DNA of 64,000 bases, from assembly GCF_000315625.1 (NCBI RefSeq), contig NW_005434668.1, forward strand, positions 4,852-68,851, read 5' to 3'. The notes beneath the pieces were generated by a model, which did not search any database, was not told where the DNA came from, and saw only the letters and a list, made by a program, of their open reading frames with translations. Both the position numbers and the translations under genes were made by a program. Below, piece after piece: positions 10,588 to 23,858 of this stretch (its first letter is position 1; each line of letters starts with the position of its first letter). The DNA is from Guillardia theta CCMP2712 (taxonomy: Eukaryota; Cryptophyceae; Pyrenomonadales; Geminigeraceae).

Positions 10588-11713
10588 ATGAAGATGAATC
10601 CCGTGAAGATTTCTTGTGATTTAGAGCGTACGGGCCGAGGGGCAAACTTCAAGCAGGATTCATGTTCTGCGCGTTATGAGGTGATATCAGCCGATACCGG
10701 AAAGACTGATTTGAAGGAGATACACTCCAACGTTGTTCGCGATTCAGAAAAAGAAGACAAAAGAGATGTTCATGTCGCTGCTCCTCCCCACCCTGCAAAA
10801 TCTTACTCAAAGGATGGCACGGCAGAGAATAACAGCACAGCACCGATTGACTCACTGAGAGGTGATGGAGAATTTCTATTTGCAGGTCTTTTTGTGCTCA
10901 TGTTCGACAAGATACGGTCCTCAGCGATTTTTATTCTACAGGCACATCATGGAGCCTTTGGCATACTGCACTTGTCGGATTTGCTACTCTCATGCTTATG
11001 TCTATTTCTTCCTACTTTCGTTTCTCAAAGTATCTTCACTAGCAGGAAAAAGTCTTGCCCTGATACAGCGCAGGACGATCGCTATTCAACCTCTCACACC
11101 AGAAGAGCGCCAATCGATACATGCTCAGTTCTGCGCGATCGACACCGATGGATCAGGTGCTCTTGATAGGACAGAAATCAAGGTTTTGCCTGAGAATTTA
11201 TATCTTGGGTTGTTCTAATCAATGCTTCTTGCAAATCTCTGTTATTGAATCCTCAAGAATGCAATGATCAAATTTGGGATCTCAAGCATCACAGATGAAC
11301 AAGTATTGTTTCATGATCTGTCAACTTTGATTTCACTGAACATGGATGTTTCAGTTGGATTCTGTGATGTTTGAAGCTGATCTTGATGGGAATGGAGAAA
11401 TAGACGAGGCGACTCTCCTGCTCTCGTACTCCTTTCGTGACAATTCTTCAGGAAGAGTTTGCTACTCTGTTTCGCAAATTCAGGTCAAGGGGAAATCTCA
11501 ACTTCTCGAGCGTCGTGAAGAACGTCATAATGCGAGATTTCAATCACTTGAGAAGGTTGCTGAGTTTTTGACATATGAAATGATTTCTTGATCTCATTGC
11601 ACAGAAATTGGTATGATGAAGCCAAGCAATACTTTACGTTAGTAATGATATTTGTTGTGCTGATGGTCGTTTTATATCATGTAGGAAATATCGCAATGAA
11701 AGTTGAACAATAG
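10588..11713 (+). CDS. EF-hand calcium-binding membrane protein
   Basis: Predicted calcium sensor or regulator with membrane segments on both sides of the EF-hands. From the first in-frame ATG (10588, MKMNPVK) a polar region of about 95 residues leads to an exon with a hydrophobic helix, TSWSLWHTALVGFATLMLMS (about 10945-11000). Next come LTPEERQSIHAQFCAIDTDG and loop DTDGSGALDRTE (EF-hand 1, about 11140-11180), a linker exon NAMIKFGISSITDEQ, and loop DLDGNGEIDEEE (EF-hand 2, split by an intron). The end is FATLFRKF, a basic stretch, NWYDEAKQYFTL and a second hydrophobic helix VMIFVVLMVVLYHV just before the stop at 11711-11713. EF-hand 2 reads correctly only if the 43-bp intron 11409-11451 uses a GC donor. 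The upstream frame is open to 10459 without an ATG, so an earlier exon is possible. The specific role is unknown. Confidence 0.72.
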
Positions 11714-12025
11714 AACCAAAGTGCCCATATCACTATCACGATGAATCTCTGAACCATATGAGCAGGTTTATTAACAAGAAGTTGCGGTAACAGATACTCT
11801 TGTGATACATTGAAATACAGGAAAAAGAGTATTTCCTAATGCCATAATTGCGGTGTTCATGTGCGATCAGTCATCTGAAAGCACAAATTCTAATGCTCAT
11901 CCCCCATCGTACTCGACAAAATCCAAACAGACAAAAACTGATGACAGCCGTTCCAGAAGTCCGACAGAGAAGATAATCTGCTTTCAAAGCAAGTTTGCGT
12001 AGTTAAAGTACATAGTGTAGAAGGG
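11714..12025. other. Intergenic between convergent genes
   Basis: Short AT-rich spacer between the EF-hand gene and the 3' end of the PP2C gene; nothing else seen. Confidence 0.6.
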
Positions 12026-13387
12026 CTATTTCAGCTTGATGCTGTTGTCAGGAGTTCAGAAACCAGGAAAGACAAGAATTGCACTCACATAATGCACGTC
12101 ATGTTGTCACCGCCGATGCCTTGTGTTTGCTTTGGATCCTGCCATAAGGTGTCAAAGAATTCCATACTGCTGAGGACACAAGGAGGTCACAGACCACGGA
12201 GATGCACTTTTCAAAGATATCTTCGCAAATTTTCGAAATGACTTGATTCGACTTTAGTCGAGCCCTCACAAAGTCAACGAGTTGCTGGTACCTCACATTA
12301 ATCGAGCAAATACATGCAACAAGTAATATACCTGATTGGACATGCAGTCCCACACGCCATCACATGCAGTGATGATAAATTCGTCTTCTTCTGTGCGAGG
12401 AATTCTCCTTACGTCTGGCTCTGCAGTGATGACTTGTTTGGATGGGGGAAGTTTGGAGTCACTCTTATACTTCAGATCTCCGATAGACCGAGAAAGATTC
12501 AAGTTTCCATTCACCCGAAAATGCCCATTCGCGGCTTCCGAGACCCAACCTCCAGCACTTGTAATGCGAGATCTCTCTTTGGGATTGTTTGGCTTGTGGT
12601 CTTCCGACAGAGGTACAGCCTGGCCTTTGCGACACAACACACTCCTCGAGTCTCCTGCATTGGCTACAAAAATCTCTTTTGCGGTCAGGACGACGACATT
12701 GGCTGTACATCCAGCACACGTCGCTTCCTCTGAACAACCGTTCAATTTGTTCGAGCCCTCGGTGCCTTGCTGAACTGCTTGTGAGCTGGCCAAAGCATTT
12801 TTTTCCATTCGCTGCAAAGCCATCATTTTGACCATCAATTCCATGGCTTCTTTCTGTGTGAGCTTTCCTTTCTTCCTTGCATCTTCAAGGCTGCTATTGA
12901 TGGACGAACGTACCAACCCAACAGCTCTTTCCTGACTTGCATTGCCTATTCGAGGAGCGTCCTGATTTCTTGTCCCTGTGCTGGCTGCTGACGTGGAGGT
13001 GGGCGAATCAGGTTGGCTCGACTTAGGAGATGAAGAGAGCGAGATCAACTCCGCAGCATACTTCTGTTCTCTCAGCATGGCGTCCATTCGATGAAAGGCG
13101 ATCGGGAGACTTGGTTCCACTTTCCCTTGTTGGTTTGATACGATCCCTTCAAACTCAGTTTGAAAATGTTTTGACACGAATTGAGCTACTTCCCTCCCTC
13201 CATGTCCGTCAAAAACACCAAATATACCAAGTGGATTTTGTTTGCCTACGTTTCCGCAAGCAATGTGCGCATCTTCCATATTTGTCCGCCATCCCTGCAT
13301 AGCAGACAGGCCATACTTGATCCCACCAATGCCAGATCCATCATGCGACTCCTTGTCCTTGACCGGACTTGAGAGATACGAACCCAT
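12026..13387 (-). CDS. PP2C-type Ser/Thr phosphatase, PPM1G-like
   Basis: Metal-dependent (Mn/Mg) protein phosphatase of the PPM family. Four exons are deduced: 13387-12332, 12284-12198, 12138-12089 and 12041-12026. The start at 13387 is preferred over the longer frame because it gives MGSYLSSP, the N-terminus shared by PPM1G and its plant relatives and a candidate N-myristoylation site. Motifs seen: YGLSAMQGWRTNMEDAH, FGVFDGHGG, ANAGDSRSVLCRKG, LSEDHKPNNP, LSRSIGD, IITACDGVWDCMSNQ, and GIGGDNMTCIIIKLK at the C-terminus. All acidic metal ligands (ED of NMEDA, DG of VFDGH, D of ACDGV, DN of GGDN) are present, so it should be active. As in PPM1G, a low-complexity insert of about 120 residues (Ser/Lys/Gln-rich) splits the catalytic domain between the two halves. 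Length is about 400 residues. Confidence 0.93.
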
Positions 13388-13439
13388 CCTTTGTAATGAA
13401 TATGTTGTTAAGAGGAAAGAAAATGTCTCGCCCACTTAA

Positions 13440-13985
13440 AACATGGCGATTCACACTGCCTGCCCACCGAGAAATGCAAGTATTCAGGGACGGTACAGTC
13501 GGGAGCAGCAACGGGTAGAAGCGTTCTGCCTCATCTCTCAACCATCTGTCAGGTCTGATAGGCAAACAGAACCTGTAAGAACGAGTTACTTATCTAATTT
13601 CCATCATCATAACGTCAAAGAGAAATGTAATGGATAGGACGCAGAGACCGGGTTGGTTATCACTCGTAGACATAAATCATGATAAAGACCCAGAAAGATG
13701 TTCAGTCACTTCCTGGGCTTCATCGCGGAAACAATCTTACATCGCAAGAATCGTTAACGCAACAATCATGTGCATGGTAACTAAAGAAAAATACACGTGG
13801 TAGAGTCATGAACTCTAACAGTATTTCAGCTTCCACGATGAACGTTGACATGAAATCGTCATGATCAGACACGCCCTTGCTCTCTTGGAAGCAAGGGCCC
13901 TCAACTGCCTGCATTCCCTTCGCTTCTACTTCCTCAGCTCTCTGCCCTCTGTGACCCAATCGCACCCAACCAACATCGGGAGCTC
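13440..13985. other. Upstream region of the PP2C gene; no gene seen
   Basis: Short open frames on both strands with no recognisable protein features. It probably holds the promoter and 5' UTR of the minus-strand PP2C gene. Confidence 0.5.
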
Positions 13986-13989
13986 ATGA

Positions 13990-14660
13990 GCGGTGGCGGT
14001 ACCCACCTACCCACCCTTTCAATCTCATCCTGTACCCTACCCGGCATTTATTAGTACCCCATCCCTCCCATCATTGAATATAGTAAATGACCCACCCCAT
14101 TACCTCCAAACTCTACCCACAAAAGACTTCATTCCGCCACCACCCCTACATACTTTCTACTACTAATGTTTTTTAGTTTACTCCCATGAATAACCCCGCT
14201 GGAATGATTACCCTACCCTACGGTGTCTCATTTGTACCCCATGTCAAACGAACCCTACATCAATTTCGAAGTACCTCCACACTGACCAACACTCCCTCTT
14301 TGGCTGACCCCTTGCAGTACCCACCCCCATGTGCTTGTTTAACCTCCACCCTCCAATCCTCTACCCCCAGCCTCCATTTCCCCCGAAACATTCTTTTTTT
14401 TGAGCCATACTGGAAACTACCCTCACCTCCTCGACTTCCATCCAAAAAGAGTAATTGATAAGGGTGGGTTTCACACCCCACCCCATTATTGTATGCACAT
14501 TGTGAGAGGGTGGTTGATTTGGGGAAGAACGGGGGAGAGGAGAAAGAGCTGCAGTTCCCAGTGGTACTAGTAGGGAGTAGGGGTGGGAAAATTTTAGTAA
14601 GAACAGGGTACTTTTAGATATGAATCGGGGGTGGGTTGAAAAAACACGGGTGGGGGTCCT
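13990..14660. repeat. C-rich tract followed by G-rich tract
   Basis: From 13990 to about 14470 the plus strand is rich in CTACCC, CACCCC and CCTCC words. From about 14480 to 14660 the bias flips to GGGTGGG and GGGGGAG words. The two halves resemble an imperfect inverted arrangement of the same C-rich class seen at 9445-9800 and 51880-52310. Confidence 0.6.
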
Positions 14661-14699
14661 TTTGATTACTATGCTGTGCGGGCAGGGTACGGTCCATCA

Positions 14700-15300
14700 C
14701 CCAGCAATGCAATATGATCCGATCCGATGATGGGCCGCGGGCGACTCGGATGATGGCGGCATGAGCCGCTGAGCCGGGGCCGGGCCCGAACTTCCGGCTC
14801 AAAGACTCGAGACCGTACTCAGTAGTATCAGCCATCAGCCTGGCAGGGCCGATCATCAACTGAGTTGCAGCCTTTTACTCAAAGTTAAGTTAAAAATCAG
14901 TTACGTTCTGTCACAGTGTCGCGCCGTAGATGGCACTGCGGCCAACCGGCGAGAAGAGAAAAGCCTGACAGCGAGAACCCAACCTAATCCTGCCAACGGC
15001 TGTCCCTCAAACTTAATCAGTGATACCTTCACTTAACAGCGCGCAGGACAATTGCCCCCCGTGCCATGCCAGCGACTCGATGTCGCCGGCCTGCGGCCGC
15101 CGCCGAAGTCCTTTCCGACGGCTGCCAGTCCGATCCCCGCCCGCCGATGATCGGATGATGGGCCCGCCGGATGCCCGGCCGCAGTGCCGGGGCGAGCCGT
15201 CAGCCCGTCCGACCGTCGCCGGTCTCATCCGAACGGTGACTGGCCGAGTGTGCGATCAGTGCTGAGACCGTGACTCTGTCGTGTGCCGATTGTGACTGAA
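14700..15300. repeat. GC-rich dispersed element with TTTACTCAAAGTTAAG motif
   Basis: GC-rich block (GCCGGGCC, GGCCGGG and CCGATGATGGGCC words) containing one copy of a 30-bp motif at 14874-14901. Related blocks with the same motif occur at 36.9-37.1, 38.3-38.4 and 57.0-57.3 kb. No coding potential recognised. Confidence 0.6.
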
Positions 15301-15406
15301 TTATTGTTTCATCAACGGCTGCATGTTTAACCCCACCCTACTTAGAACTCTTACTTTGTCCAAAATAAGGGGTGGGGTGAGTCGCAAGTCAAGCACTGCA
15401 AACGCA

Positions 15407-17196
15407 ATGGCGAGTCGGGCGGTTCGGGTGGCGGAGCCAATGGTGATCAACGAGGAGATGGTGCGATCATGTGCTTCCTCGGCCGACTACCTTCCTACCA
15501 GCACAGAGAGAAAGGAAGAGCTCAAAACTCAAACCGAGCTGCATAAGCTCGAAGCTCTTGCTTGCTCCTTTAAGAACATTCTGCAAATCCAGTCGTTGGA
15601 CGGATTGGACGGGTTGGTAAAGTTGCAGCTTGACAACAACATCATCGAGAAGATAGAGAATCTAAATCATCTAACCAACTTGACGTGGCTCGACCTGTCC
15701 TTCAACAACATCACCAAGATCGAGGGGCTCGAAAAGCTCGTCCGCCTCACCGACCTATCGCTCTTCAACAACTCGATCAGTAAGCTTGAAGGCCTCGACA
15801 GCCTGTCGTCACTGAACATGCTCAGCGTCGGTAAGAACAATGTGTCCTCCTTGGAAGATGTCATGTACTTGAGAAAGTTTCGAATGCTCAAGATGCTTAC
15901 TCTCAGTGGCAATCCTATCGAAAACGATGCTGACTACCGCAACTTTGTCATTGCCAATCTTTCCTATTTTGACTGGAAGAGTGGAGGGCACTTGTCATAT
16001 CTAGACTACAGACTGGTGGAAACATCAGAGGTCGCGGCTGCCCGCGAGCAGTTTCAAGATCAGCTGCTCGAGCTTAACGACCAAGAGAAGAGCGAAGCTG
16101 AGGCGAGGGAGAAGGAAGCGGAGAGAGTGAGGAAATGTGAGATGCTCAAGAGCTATGGCATTGAGGGCATCGACAACCTTCTTGCCGACATGATCAACAG
16201 CAATCCTGAAGACGAAAAGGTGTCTCTTCTGTTAGCTCGAGATAGACCTGACGTTGCTTGCCTCTCCTTGACAGATGCGGTTGCTGCCATTTTGGAAAGA
16301 GGTGTGAGAGACTTCGGTACTTTTGCGAAGCTGATGACTTTGGACAGGTACATGAAGAAATCAAGATTGAATTCAGAAACTCCATCGAGCCCTTTATAGA
16401 AACGAAGGCTCCATTGGTGAAGCGGAAGGCGGACGAGACTGAGCGATTCAGGAAGGTAGTCGAACAGAAGAAGTCCGAGAGCGTCCAGCAGAGTATCGTG
16501 CTGGTGAACTTGTTCAAGAAGCGGCTGAAACGAGTCGCCGCAAAGTTGGATGATGAAGAAACTCCCAGCATGATCGTTGGAAAGGAAGTGGAGGAGCTTA
16601 GAAACTCTAACAGGACGTTAGGGAATGAGCTGAGCGAACTGCAGCTTCGGCAGAAGGATATGGAAGATAACATGATCAACGAGTTCGAGGCTCGATATGG
16701 TGAGATTATCAGAATCATCTCCGACAGCAATAGCGGGTAACTTGTTCTTTCTTCTCGCCATGCTCTTTGACCGTGATGTGCCCACAGCTTCTTCACGACC
16801 CTCAGAGAAATCCTGTCAAACTTTATCAAGAAAGTGATGGAGATGGCGATGGAAGAAATCGAGCGAGTCAACACGCTGGTCGAGAACGCCAAGGCTCGAG
16901 ATAAAGCTCAGTTTGACATCGACTTCGGGGACATCTCGGACGACTCTGCGTCCTTCTTGCGGGAGAAGGAGATGGTCCTCAGCTCAATCAGCGCCTCTCA
17001 AGATTACTTCTTCGAGAGGCTGGACTCCAAAGAAGACCAGATCCAGACCGCCGAGCGGAGCGCATTTGCGACGCTCATGCACCAGCTCAGGCTGACATGC
17101 CAGGAGGAGGATCGGAGGAGGACGACGGAGATTGTGCAGGCGCAGGAAGAGTTCGAGGAGAAGATCCAGCAGCTGGAGCACACACACGCCGATTGA
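15407..17196 (+). CDS. DRC3: Dynein regulatory complex subunit 3 (LRRC48 homologue)
   Basis: Axonemal protein of the nexin-dynein regulatory complex that links outer doublets in motile flagella. Three exons: 15407-16303, 16348-16736 and 16788-17196; phases agree (0, then 2) and introns are 44 and 51 bp. The start MASRAVRVAEPMVINEEMVR matches the conserved DRC3 N-terminus. SDS22-type leucine-rich repeats occupy about residues 60-190 (LVKLQLDNNIIEKIENL, TWLDLSFNNITKIEGL, LTDLSLFNNSISKLEGL, MLSVGKNNVSSLED), capped by MLTLSGNPI, FVIANL and LSYLDYR. The rest is a charged coiled coil to LEHTHAD. Total about 560 residues, close to the family size. Presence implies a motile flagellate. A possible earlier in-frame ATG at 15323 is rejected because the conserved N-terminus begins at 15407. 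Confidence 0.95.
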
Positions 17197-17299
17197 CAAC
17201 CTTTGACGTAGAAAAAGAATAGACTACAAATACATAAATATGACCCCCCACCTCCACCCCTCCCTCCTGGCAGCCCAGCTGATCCCGAGCCGAAGCTCC

Positions 17300-20200
17300 T
17301 CAAGGCTGCTTGAGGGCCCAGGCGATGAGCGGCTTGAGGAGAGTCACGCAGGACGAGGATGTGCAGGCGCTGGTTGCGCTGGGGATCAGCTGAAGCTGCA
17401 GGTGGAGGAGAGCTCACCTGAGGACACGCTCGTAGAAGCTGCGCATATCTTGCAGCCCTGAGTCAACCCAGAAGCTGCGAGAAGATCAGCAAAGAAGAAA
17501 GAGGAGCAAGGAAAGTCACCAAGTTTGCATGGCTAGAGATCGGCCGGGAGGAGGAGACAAGAGCAGGACGCGTTCAGCAAGAAGAAGAAATGAGAATCCA
17601 TCTTCACCTCTCCAAGGCATAAGACGATTTGCTGCCTTTTCCACGTTCTGCAGCAGAAGCTCTTTGCGGAAACGAACAGCCTGGCACTGAGCAGGCCGGT
17701 CAAGGCAGTCCGACAAGAAGCTCTCTCACCATCTGATCGAGATATGTTGCTAGGAAGAAATTGAGGAACGGAGACTGAGATTCACGTCAGGAGAGCAAGA
17801 CAAGGAAAGCTCCGTTACATTCAAATCGGTCTGGAAAAAAGGGAGGAAGAGCTGGATAGGGCAGTCAACATCAGAGAATTTGAAAAGAAAGCCTCACAGA
17901 TTCGGGCTCAGCTTGCATGATGGCGTTGGACGAGGAGGAGGAGCAGGTCTGCGAGCTACACACGCAATGTCAGCGACAAGAGTAACGATGCTCTTCCTAC
18001 TTGTCCTTTGCCCAGCTGTTGTCGAGGGCGGGTAGGAGGCCCAACCTCGCGCAGCTGTCTTTCAGCAGGGAAAAACTGCTCCGGTGACAAGCTGCCGGGG
18101 AGGAGAGGACGGACGCGATGCCTTGCGAGGGGAGCCAGAGGAGCCGGAGCTGCATGTCCTGCATGGCAGGGGAGGGAAAGTTTGGATTGAAAGTCTCCAT
18201 GAGCGCTGGGAGTATCAAGTCACGTGATGAAGTCGAGCAAGTTCAGGTTGACACAAGAGGAGGTGAGGAGGGCGAGCCAAGGTGGAGAACGGAAAGGGAA
18301 GGAGGGAGAGGCAGGAGAGAGGGAGAGCGAGGTCAAGCATGGTGTGAGAGAAAAGGAATGAGAGCTGGGAAGTATCGCTAAGGATCCGGGAAAGTTGTCG
18401 CGCGTGTGATCACCAGAATCATCGTAGGAGAATAGAGAGTGATTGCAGTAACTTCCCAGCTCCACCAAATTTCCTTGCGAGTCCACCAAAGGCCCAGCTA
18501 ACTTCACGGAGCTCCAGGACGATACCCCCCTGTCAACCTCTCAGGATCTTCCTAGCTGAGGAGGTCAAGTCGTACCGCTGCCATGAAGGACAGAAACACT
18601 CGCCCCATCGCCCCTCGTACGCTGCCGTTGTCGAGCACCATGCTCGATCCCAGTCCTGCGCATGCCATGAGTGACAGGACGCGAAGGCATGTAAAGAGAT
18701 AGAAAGACGGGACACGGATAGAGCATGTAAAGGGCAGGAATAAACAGTGGCAAAGGTCGACCATCGTTGTGCAGTTGTGAAACGTCTGGTTCTTATAGGT
18801 GAAGGGAAAGTGACAGGAGCTTCCAGCTGGGACCGTCCCGTTGAACGAAGTGACGCACTTAACATCGTCAATGCCGATGTCAAGAATCTGCACAGAAAAA
18901 AAAAATGTCAAAGTGGTGGGACTTGTCAAAAGGTTGATCTTCTCTCACGTCCGACGATGACGCGCGAGTAGCAAACAAGATGGTCAGCTGCTGGCTCAAG
19001 AAGTACATGTCTCGCCCAGCGGATGCCGAGCAGTAGAGCTTGTAAGGAAGCGTCCGGTCGTACTGTATCAAGGACTGTCAGAGAGACCGATCGAGTCCAG
19101 CTCACACCCACCTGCATCAACGCTTGCAAGAAGTCGGTGGGTCTCAAACCATTGTGGGAGACTTGAACCCACAGCAAGAGGTCGGGGAAGTTCTCGCCTG
19201 CTGCTCCTCTCATCGTGACATTAGCTGAGCTCTCCGAAAAACTGCGCGAGCCCACCAAGATGTCTCCGCTGACCAGGCATGTCAGGCGACATCCTGTGCA
19301 GCAAGAAGAGAGGACAGGGAAGAGAGAAAGGAGGAGGGAGAGGAAGGCGAGGGAGAGGGGGAAGAGGGAGAGGAGGAAGAGGGTGAGAAAGAGGGAGAAA
19401 AGAAGAAGAAGAAGAGGAAGAGAACAAGAGGAGCAAGGACCGGAACCTGCTATGGAAGTTGAAGGACATGATTGGATAAGGAGCACATCCCACACAAACG
19501 TTCACAGAAAACTTGAAATTCACATGCGGCATGTTGAACCAGTCGTAACTGAAGATGTTGTCCCATCGATCCAGAACTCCAGACCCCAGCAGCAGCCCAC
19601 CTTGTTGCAACTGTGCGACAGCTGGGAAAGCGATAGAGCACGGGAAGGGGGGGATATAATTGCTCTCGATGCTCAGCTGGAGGAGGAAGGAGATGTCAAG
19701 GTCGACGTACTGGGAGAGCCCCATGAAGAGGAGGTCGGCGCTGGGGGACGCGAACTTGAAGTTGGAGTTGCGGAAGGGAATCGAATCGAGCAGGTGAAGC
19801 TGCCACGTCATCTGCTCTGTTGCCGGCCAGTAAGAGTCGTTGACCAGCAACTTGCCCAGCACGTCCACCGATGCCCTCCGACCGGCGAAGCTGGGGAAGA
19901 GAAGCTCGAGGCCAAGGCACGAGCCTTCCGCCCCTGCCTGCTTCACTCCCAGCGCGAACAGCGAGACCCCGTGCAGGAACCCCCACTCGTCCCTGCTGGA
20001 ATTGAGCTGGTAGATGTCGGGGAAGAGGACGTGTCTGAATGCTGGCATGTCAGGAGTGAGGTGGAGAGCTCGGGTGCTTGAGATGGTGATAGGCAACGTG
20101 CTGAGCTGCAGGACGATACCGGAGGAGGAGGAAGACCAAAGGAACGTCTTCATCCAGGAGCTGCTTGGGAGGCCTTGGAAGAAGATGAGGTTGGGCAGAG

Positions 20201-23200
20201 AGAAGGAGGACGACTCTATCACGAACGTCAGCGTCATGTGCAGCCTGACGTAGGAAGGGTCTGCTGCATACAGGACCTCCAGGAATGTGACAAGAGCGCG
20301 AGCACGAGGAGCGAAGGCGTCCGTTGACCCCTCACACTCGAAGAAGTTCATGAGGGAGCTGCTGGCGTCGATCGTCTGGTTGACAAACTTGCGAGCCGAG
20401 CAGTTCACGTCTGTCAGCTGGAGTTCTGCTGAGCCCACCATGGTCTGCAAGTACCACAGTAGACGATCATTGCGCAGAGTGTCATTGTTGAGCCTCATCT
20501 CCCTCACGACCCTCCATGGTCCGTACCCTGTCGCCCCCACCAGCCGCTGCTGGAGCGACACGAGCGGCCCAGCCTCGATCTGCACAAGAGGCTGAGCGAT
20601 GCCTGCCTCCAGACATTCCGCGTGACTTCCCAGCTGATTGGATGGCCTGCCCACTTTGAAGCTCAACTCGGCTCCAGCTGGGATCCAGGGAGTGAGCTTA
20701 ACGGTCGAATTGAAGGTCGAGCAGTTGCGCAGGCCGCTTGGAGAGGAGCAGAGGAAGGAGCAGGTGATGTTTGGAGGGAAGCGATGGTCGTAGCCGGACC
20801 CGTGGTTGGTGACTACAACCTGCCGCAAAGTTCCGAGCTCGAACAAGCAGCGCCCTGCGAAGCCGGTCCCTGTGCACGCTCCCTCGCAAGTCGCGCTCGC
20901 CTCTCCCTCCCCTACTGCCTGAAAGTTCACCTGGTCGCTGACTACAACCCGTGAGATGGTTCCGTCCTGCTTGCAGCTGTTCCCTCCTATCACCGTCCCT
21001 TCCGCGCAGGCAGCGGCAGAGGCATACCCCAGCTGAATACTCGTATGGACAGTGAAGGAACTGCCGGGATCCAAGAGAGAGACTGAGGTCACGGTGCCAA
21101 CGCAGGAGGAGGAAGAGCAGTTCTCAGTGTTGAAGGTCGCATTGAACCCGCTTCCGGGAGGATCGCCCAGCAGGACCCCAGGAATGTATCCTGCTCCTCC
21201 TGCCACCACCTGCACCTCTTCGATCCCTGAGCCGCAGCGGCAGCTGGACTCTTCCACTATCAGCTGGAGGCACTGCTCAAAGTTGCCCGAAGCGTTCCCA
21301 GGTCTTCCAACCTGTGATGGGTCAGCAGTGAAGCAGGTGGGGAGGGACTTCCTACCTTGCCGACGAGCTCGATGCTCTTGATGGCTGTAGTCGCCTCCGT
21401 CTCGGAGCTGCACACGCAGCTGTCCAACTCAAGGACGCAGGGGGACGGGCACATGAACACCTTCGGGTCCAGCTCGTACCCCTGGCCCTCGGCGGTGATG
21501 GTGTAGGAGAGGAGGGAGGCGTTGGCCACAAAGTGAGCGCGGAAGTTTAAGTCCGGCCCCTTGACGTAGAGCTGACCTGAGAACAAGCCGGCGAGCGGGA
21601 GCGTAGAGTTCATGATGGCGAAAATGCCAGTGCCGCAGCGACAAGAGGCGTCCGACGGGAAGATGGTGAGCTGGGTTGGATCGACCTGAGGGTCCAGCTG
21701 GAGAAAGTTGAAGGATGTGAACGAGCCGTTGATGAGAAGGTAGTCAGCAACGGGGATGTGGGAGGTGACCACGGAGGAGGAGGAGGAGCGAGGAGCGGCA
21801 AGGATGGTGCCGTTGGCAGTGCAGCCGTAGATCGGACCGGAGGAGACGATGGACCCGATTCTTCTCTCCTTCACGACGAACTTTGTGCTCGCATCGTAGC
21901 CGCTGCCATGCGCGTCGCGAGAGGAGGAGCATCCCTCCGGGTTCCTCGTCCTCGTCCCGATGCAGATGTTCTCAATGGAGCCGTTGACGGACGTGTAGTA
22001 GGAGACAAAGCCGCTGCCGCTAGTGGACACAGCCTCGATGACTCCCTCCGAGCACCCGTTCATGTAGACTGACGGGCGGCGGTTGAGGGAGGTGATGGAG
22101 GAGAACATTCTTGCTCCTCGCGTCTCAGCCGGCAGGTCGTAGAAAAGATCCACCTGCCCCTGCGAGGTAAAACTCTCCCCTCCCTGCAAGATGTCGAACG
22201 AGGAAACGGACCCAAGCGCGTCGACCGCAAACTTGACGTCCAGCAGGCGTCCTGCAGTACCGAAGATGTCAACAGACCCGTTGATGTAGCCGACCCCGTT
22301 GAGCAATATGCCCAGCTGGTCGATCTTCCCTTCGTCCTGCCTCGTCAGCACCTCTGCCTCCGTCGAGTTCAGCGACACGTTGAAGAACTTCTCGAAGATC
22401 CCAACACACTCTCCCAGCTGAACGCTCCCTCGCGCCTTCGTGCCTGTCCCAGGTGGGCAGTTGCTGCACTCGCCCACCAGGTACTTGGAGTTGAACTTGC
22501 CGAGGTCGCAGAGGAAGCAGGTGGTGCTGGTGTCGTAGCTGTACGTCCCGGGCGGGCAGGCGAAGCAGGGGCTCTCTCCGGTCGGGCTGGAGGATCCTGG
22601 GCGGCAGGCGGCGATGCAGCTGGCCTCGGAGGAGGAGCCGGTAGAGCGAGTGAACTTACCGGACGGGCACTGAGTGCAGTTGATGGCCTTGCCGAGGGAG
22701 TAGTAGCCGATGTCGCAGTCGAGGCAGATAGACGCATTGATCACCGAGTTGTACTGGCCAGCCGCACAGTCAGGGCAGACGGCCTTGAGGCAGATTCCTC
22801 CCTCAACGTAGAGCTGGTCGTAGGACGTGTTTGCCTTCTGTTCCTCGTAACTCCCGCACATGGTCCCGGGGACATCGGATGCTGTGCCAGGCTCGCAGCC
22901 GAAGTTGCATGGCTCGACCCCCTGGAAGCCGGTGAGGCCCGGAGGGCACTTGTCGATGCACAGGGCAAGGCTGCTGCTCTTCTGTCCGCTGGTGAACTTG
23001 CCGGAGGGGCAGGAGGTGCAGGAGGAGTGACCAGTTAGCGAGTACTTGCCAAAGTTGCAGATGCTGCAGAGATGAAAGTTGGAAGTACTATCCGTGTATG
23101 TGCCATTCTCGCAGTTGAGGCAGGTGCTGGCGTCAGGAGCAGGGTTGAACTTCCCGAAGGCGCAAGTGGTGCAGGAGCTGGAGTTGACAAGAGAAAAGGT

Positions 23201-23814
23201 GCCGGCCGGGCAGATGCCGCACGTTGACGCGTTAGCACCTGAGAACTTTCCGCCGCTGCAAGCAGTACAGGAAGATGCTCCTGCCAGCGAGAACTTGCCG
23301 GGTGTGCAGCCCTGGCAGACCGACTGACGAGCTCCAGAAAAGTAGCCGGCCAGGCAGTTGATGCAGATGGTGGAGCCGAAGCGAATGTCGCTGCGAGAGC
23401 CGGCGGAGCAGGTGGAGCATGCGGAGGAAGAGGCGTTGGAGGTGAAGGTGCCTGGCTCGCAGAGGTCGCAGCGGGTTGAGCTCTTGAGGGAGGAGTAGAA
23501 GCCCTCTGAACACGAGGAGCATGACGTCGATCGGTTGCTCGCCGCATACGTCCCTGAGGCGCACTCGAGGCAGGTGTCGGGGAACCTGGAGAAGGAGATG
23601 TTGACTGACTCCGGCTCACTGTACGTGCCGGGGGAGCAGGGAAGGCAGACCGTTGCGCCTGTAACGGCCACGAAGTTTCCGCTGACACACTTGGTGCAGG
23701 TGGAGCTGCCGTTGCGATCGGCGTACTTCCCTTCCTCACAGACGTCGCAGACGGCGGAGGGAGACGAGCCGGAGAAAGTTCCCTATGGCCAGAGGACGTC
23801 AGAGAAGAAGGAGG

Positions 23815-23858
<44 letters not shown>

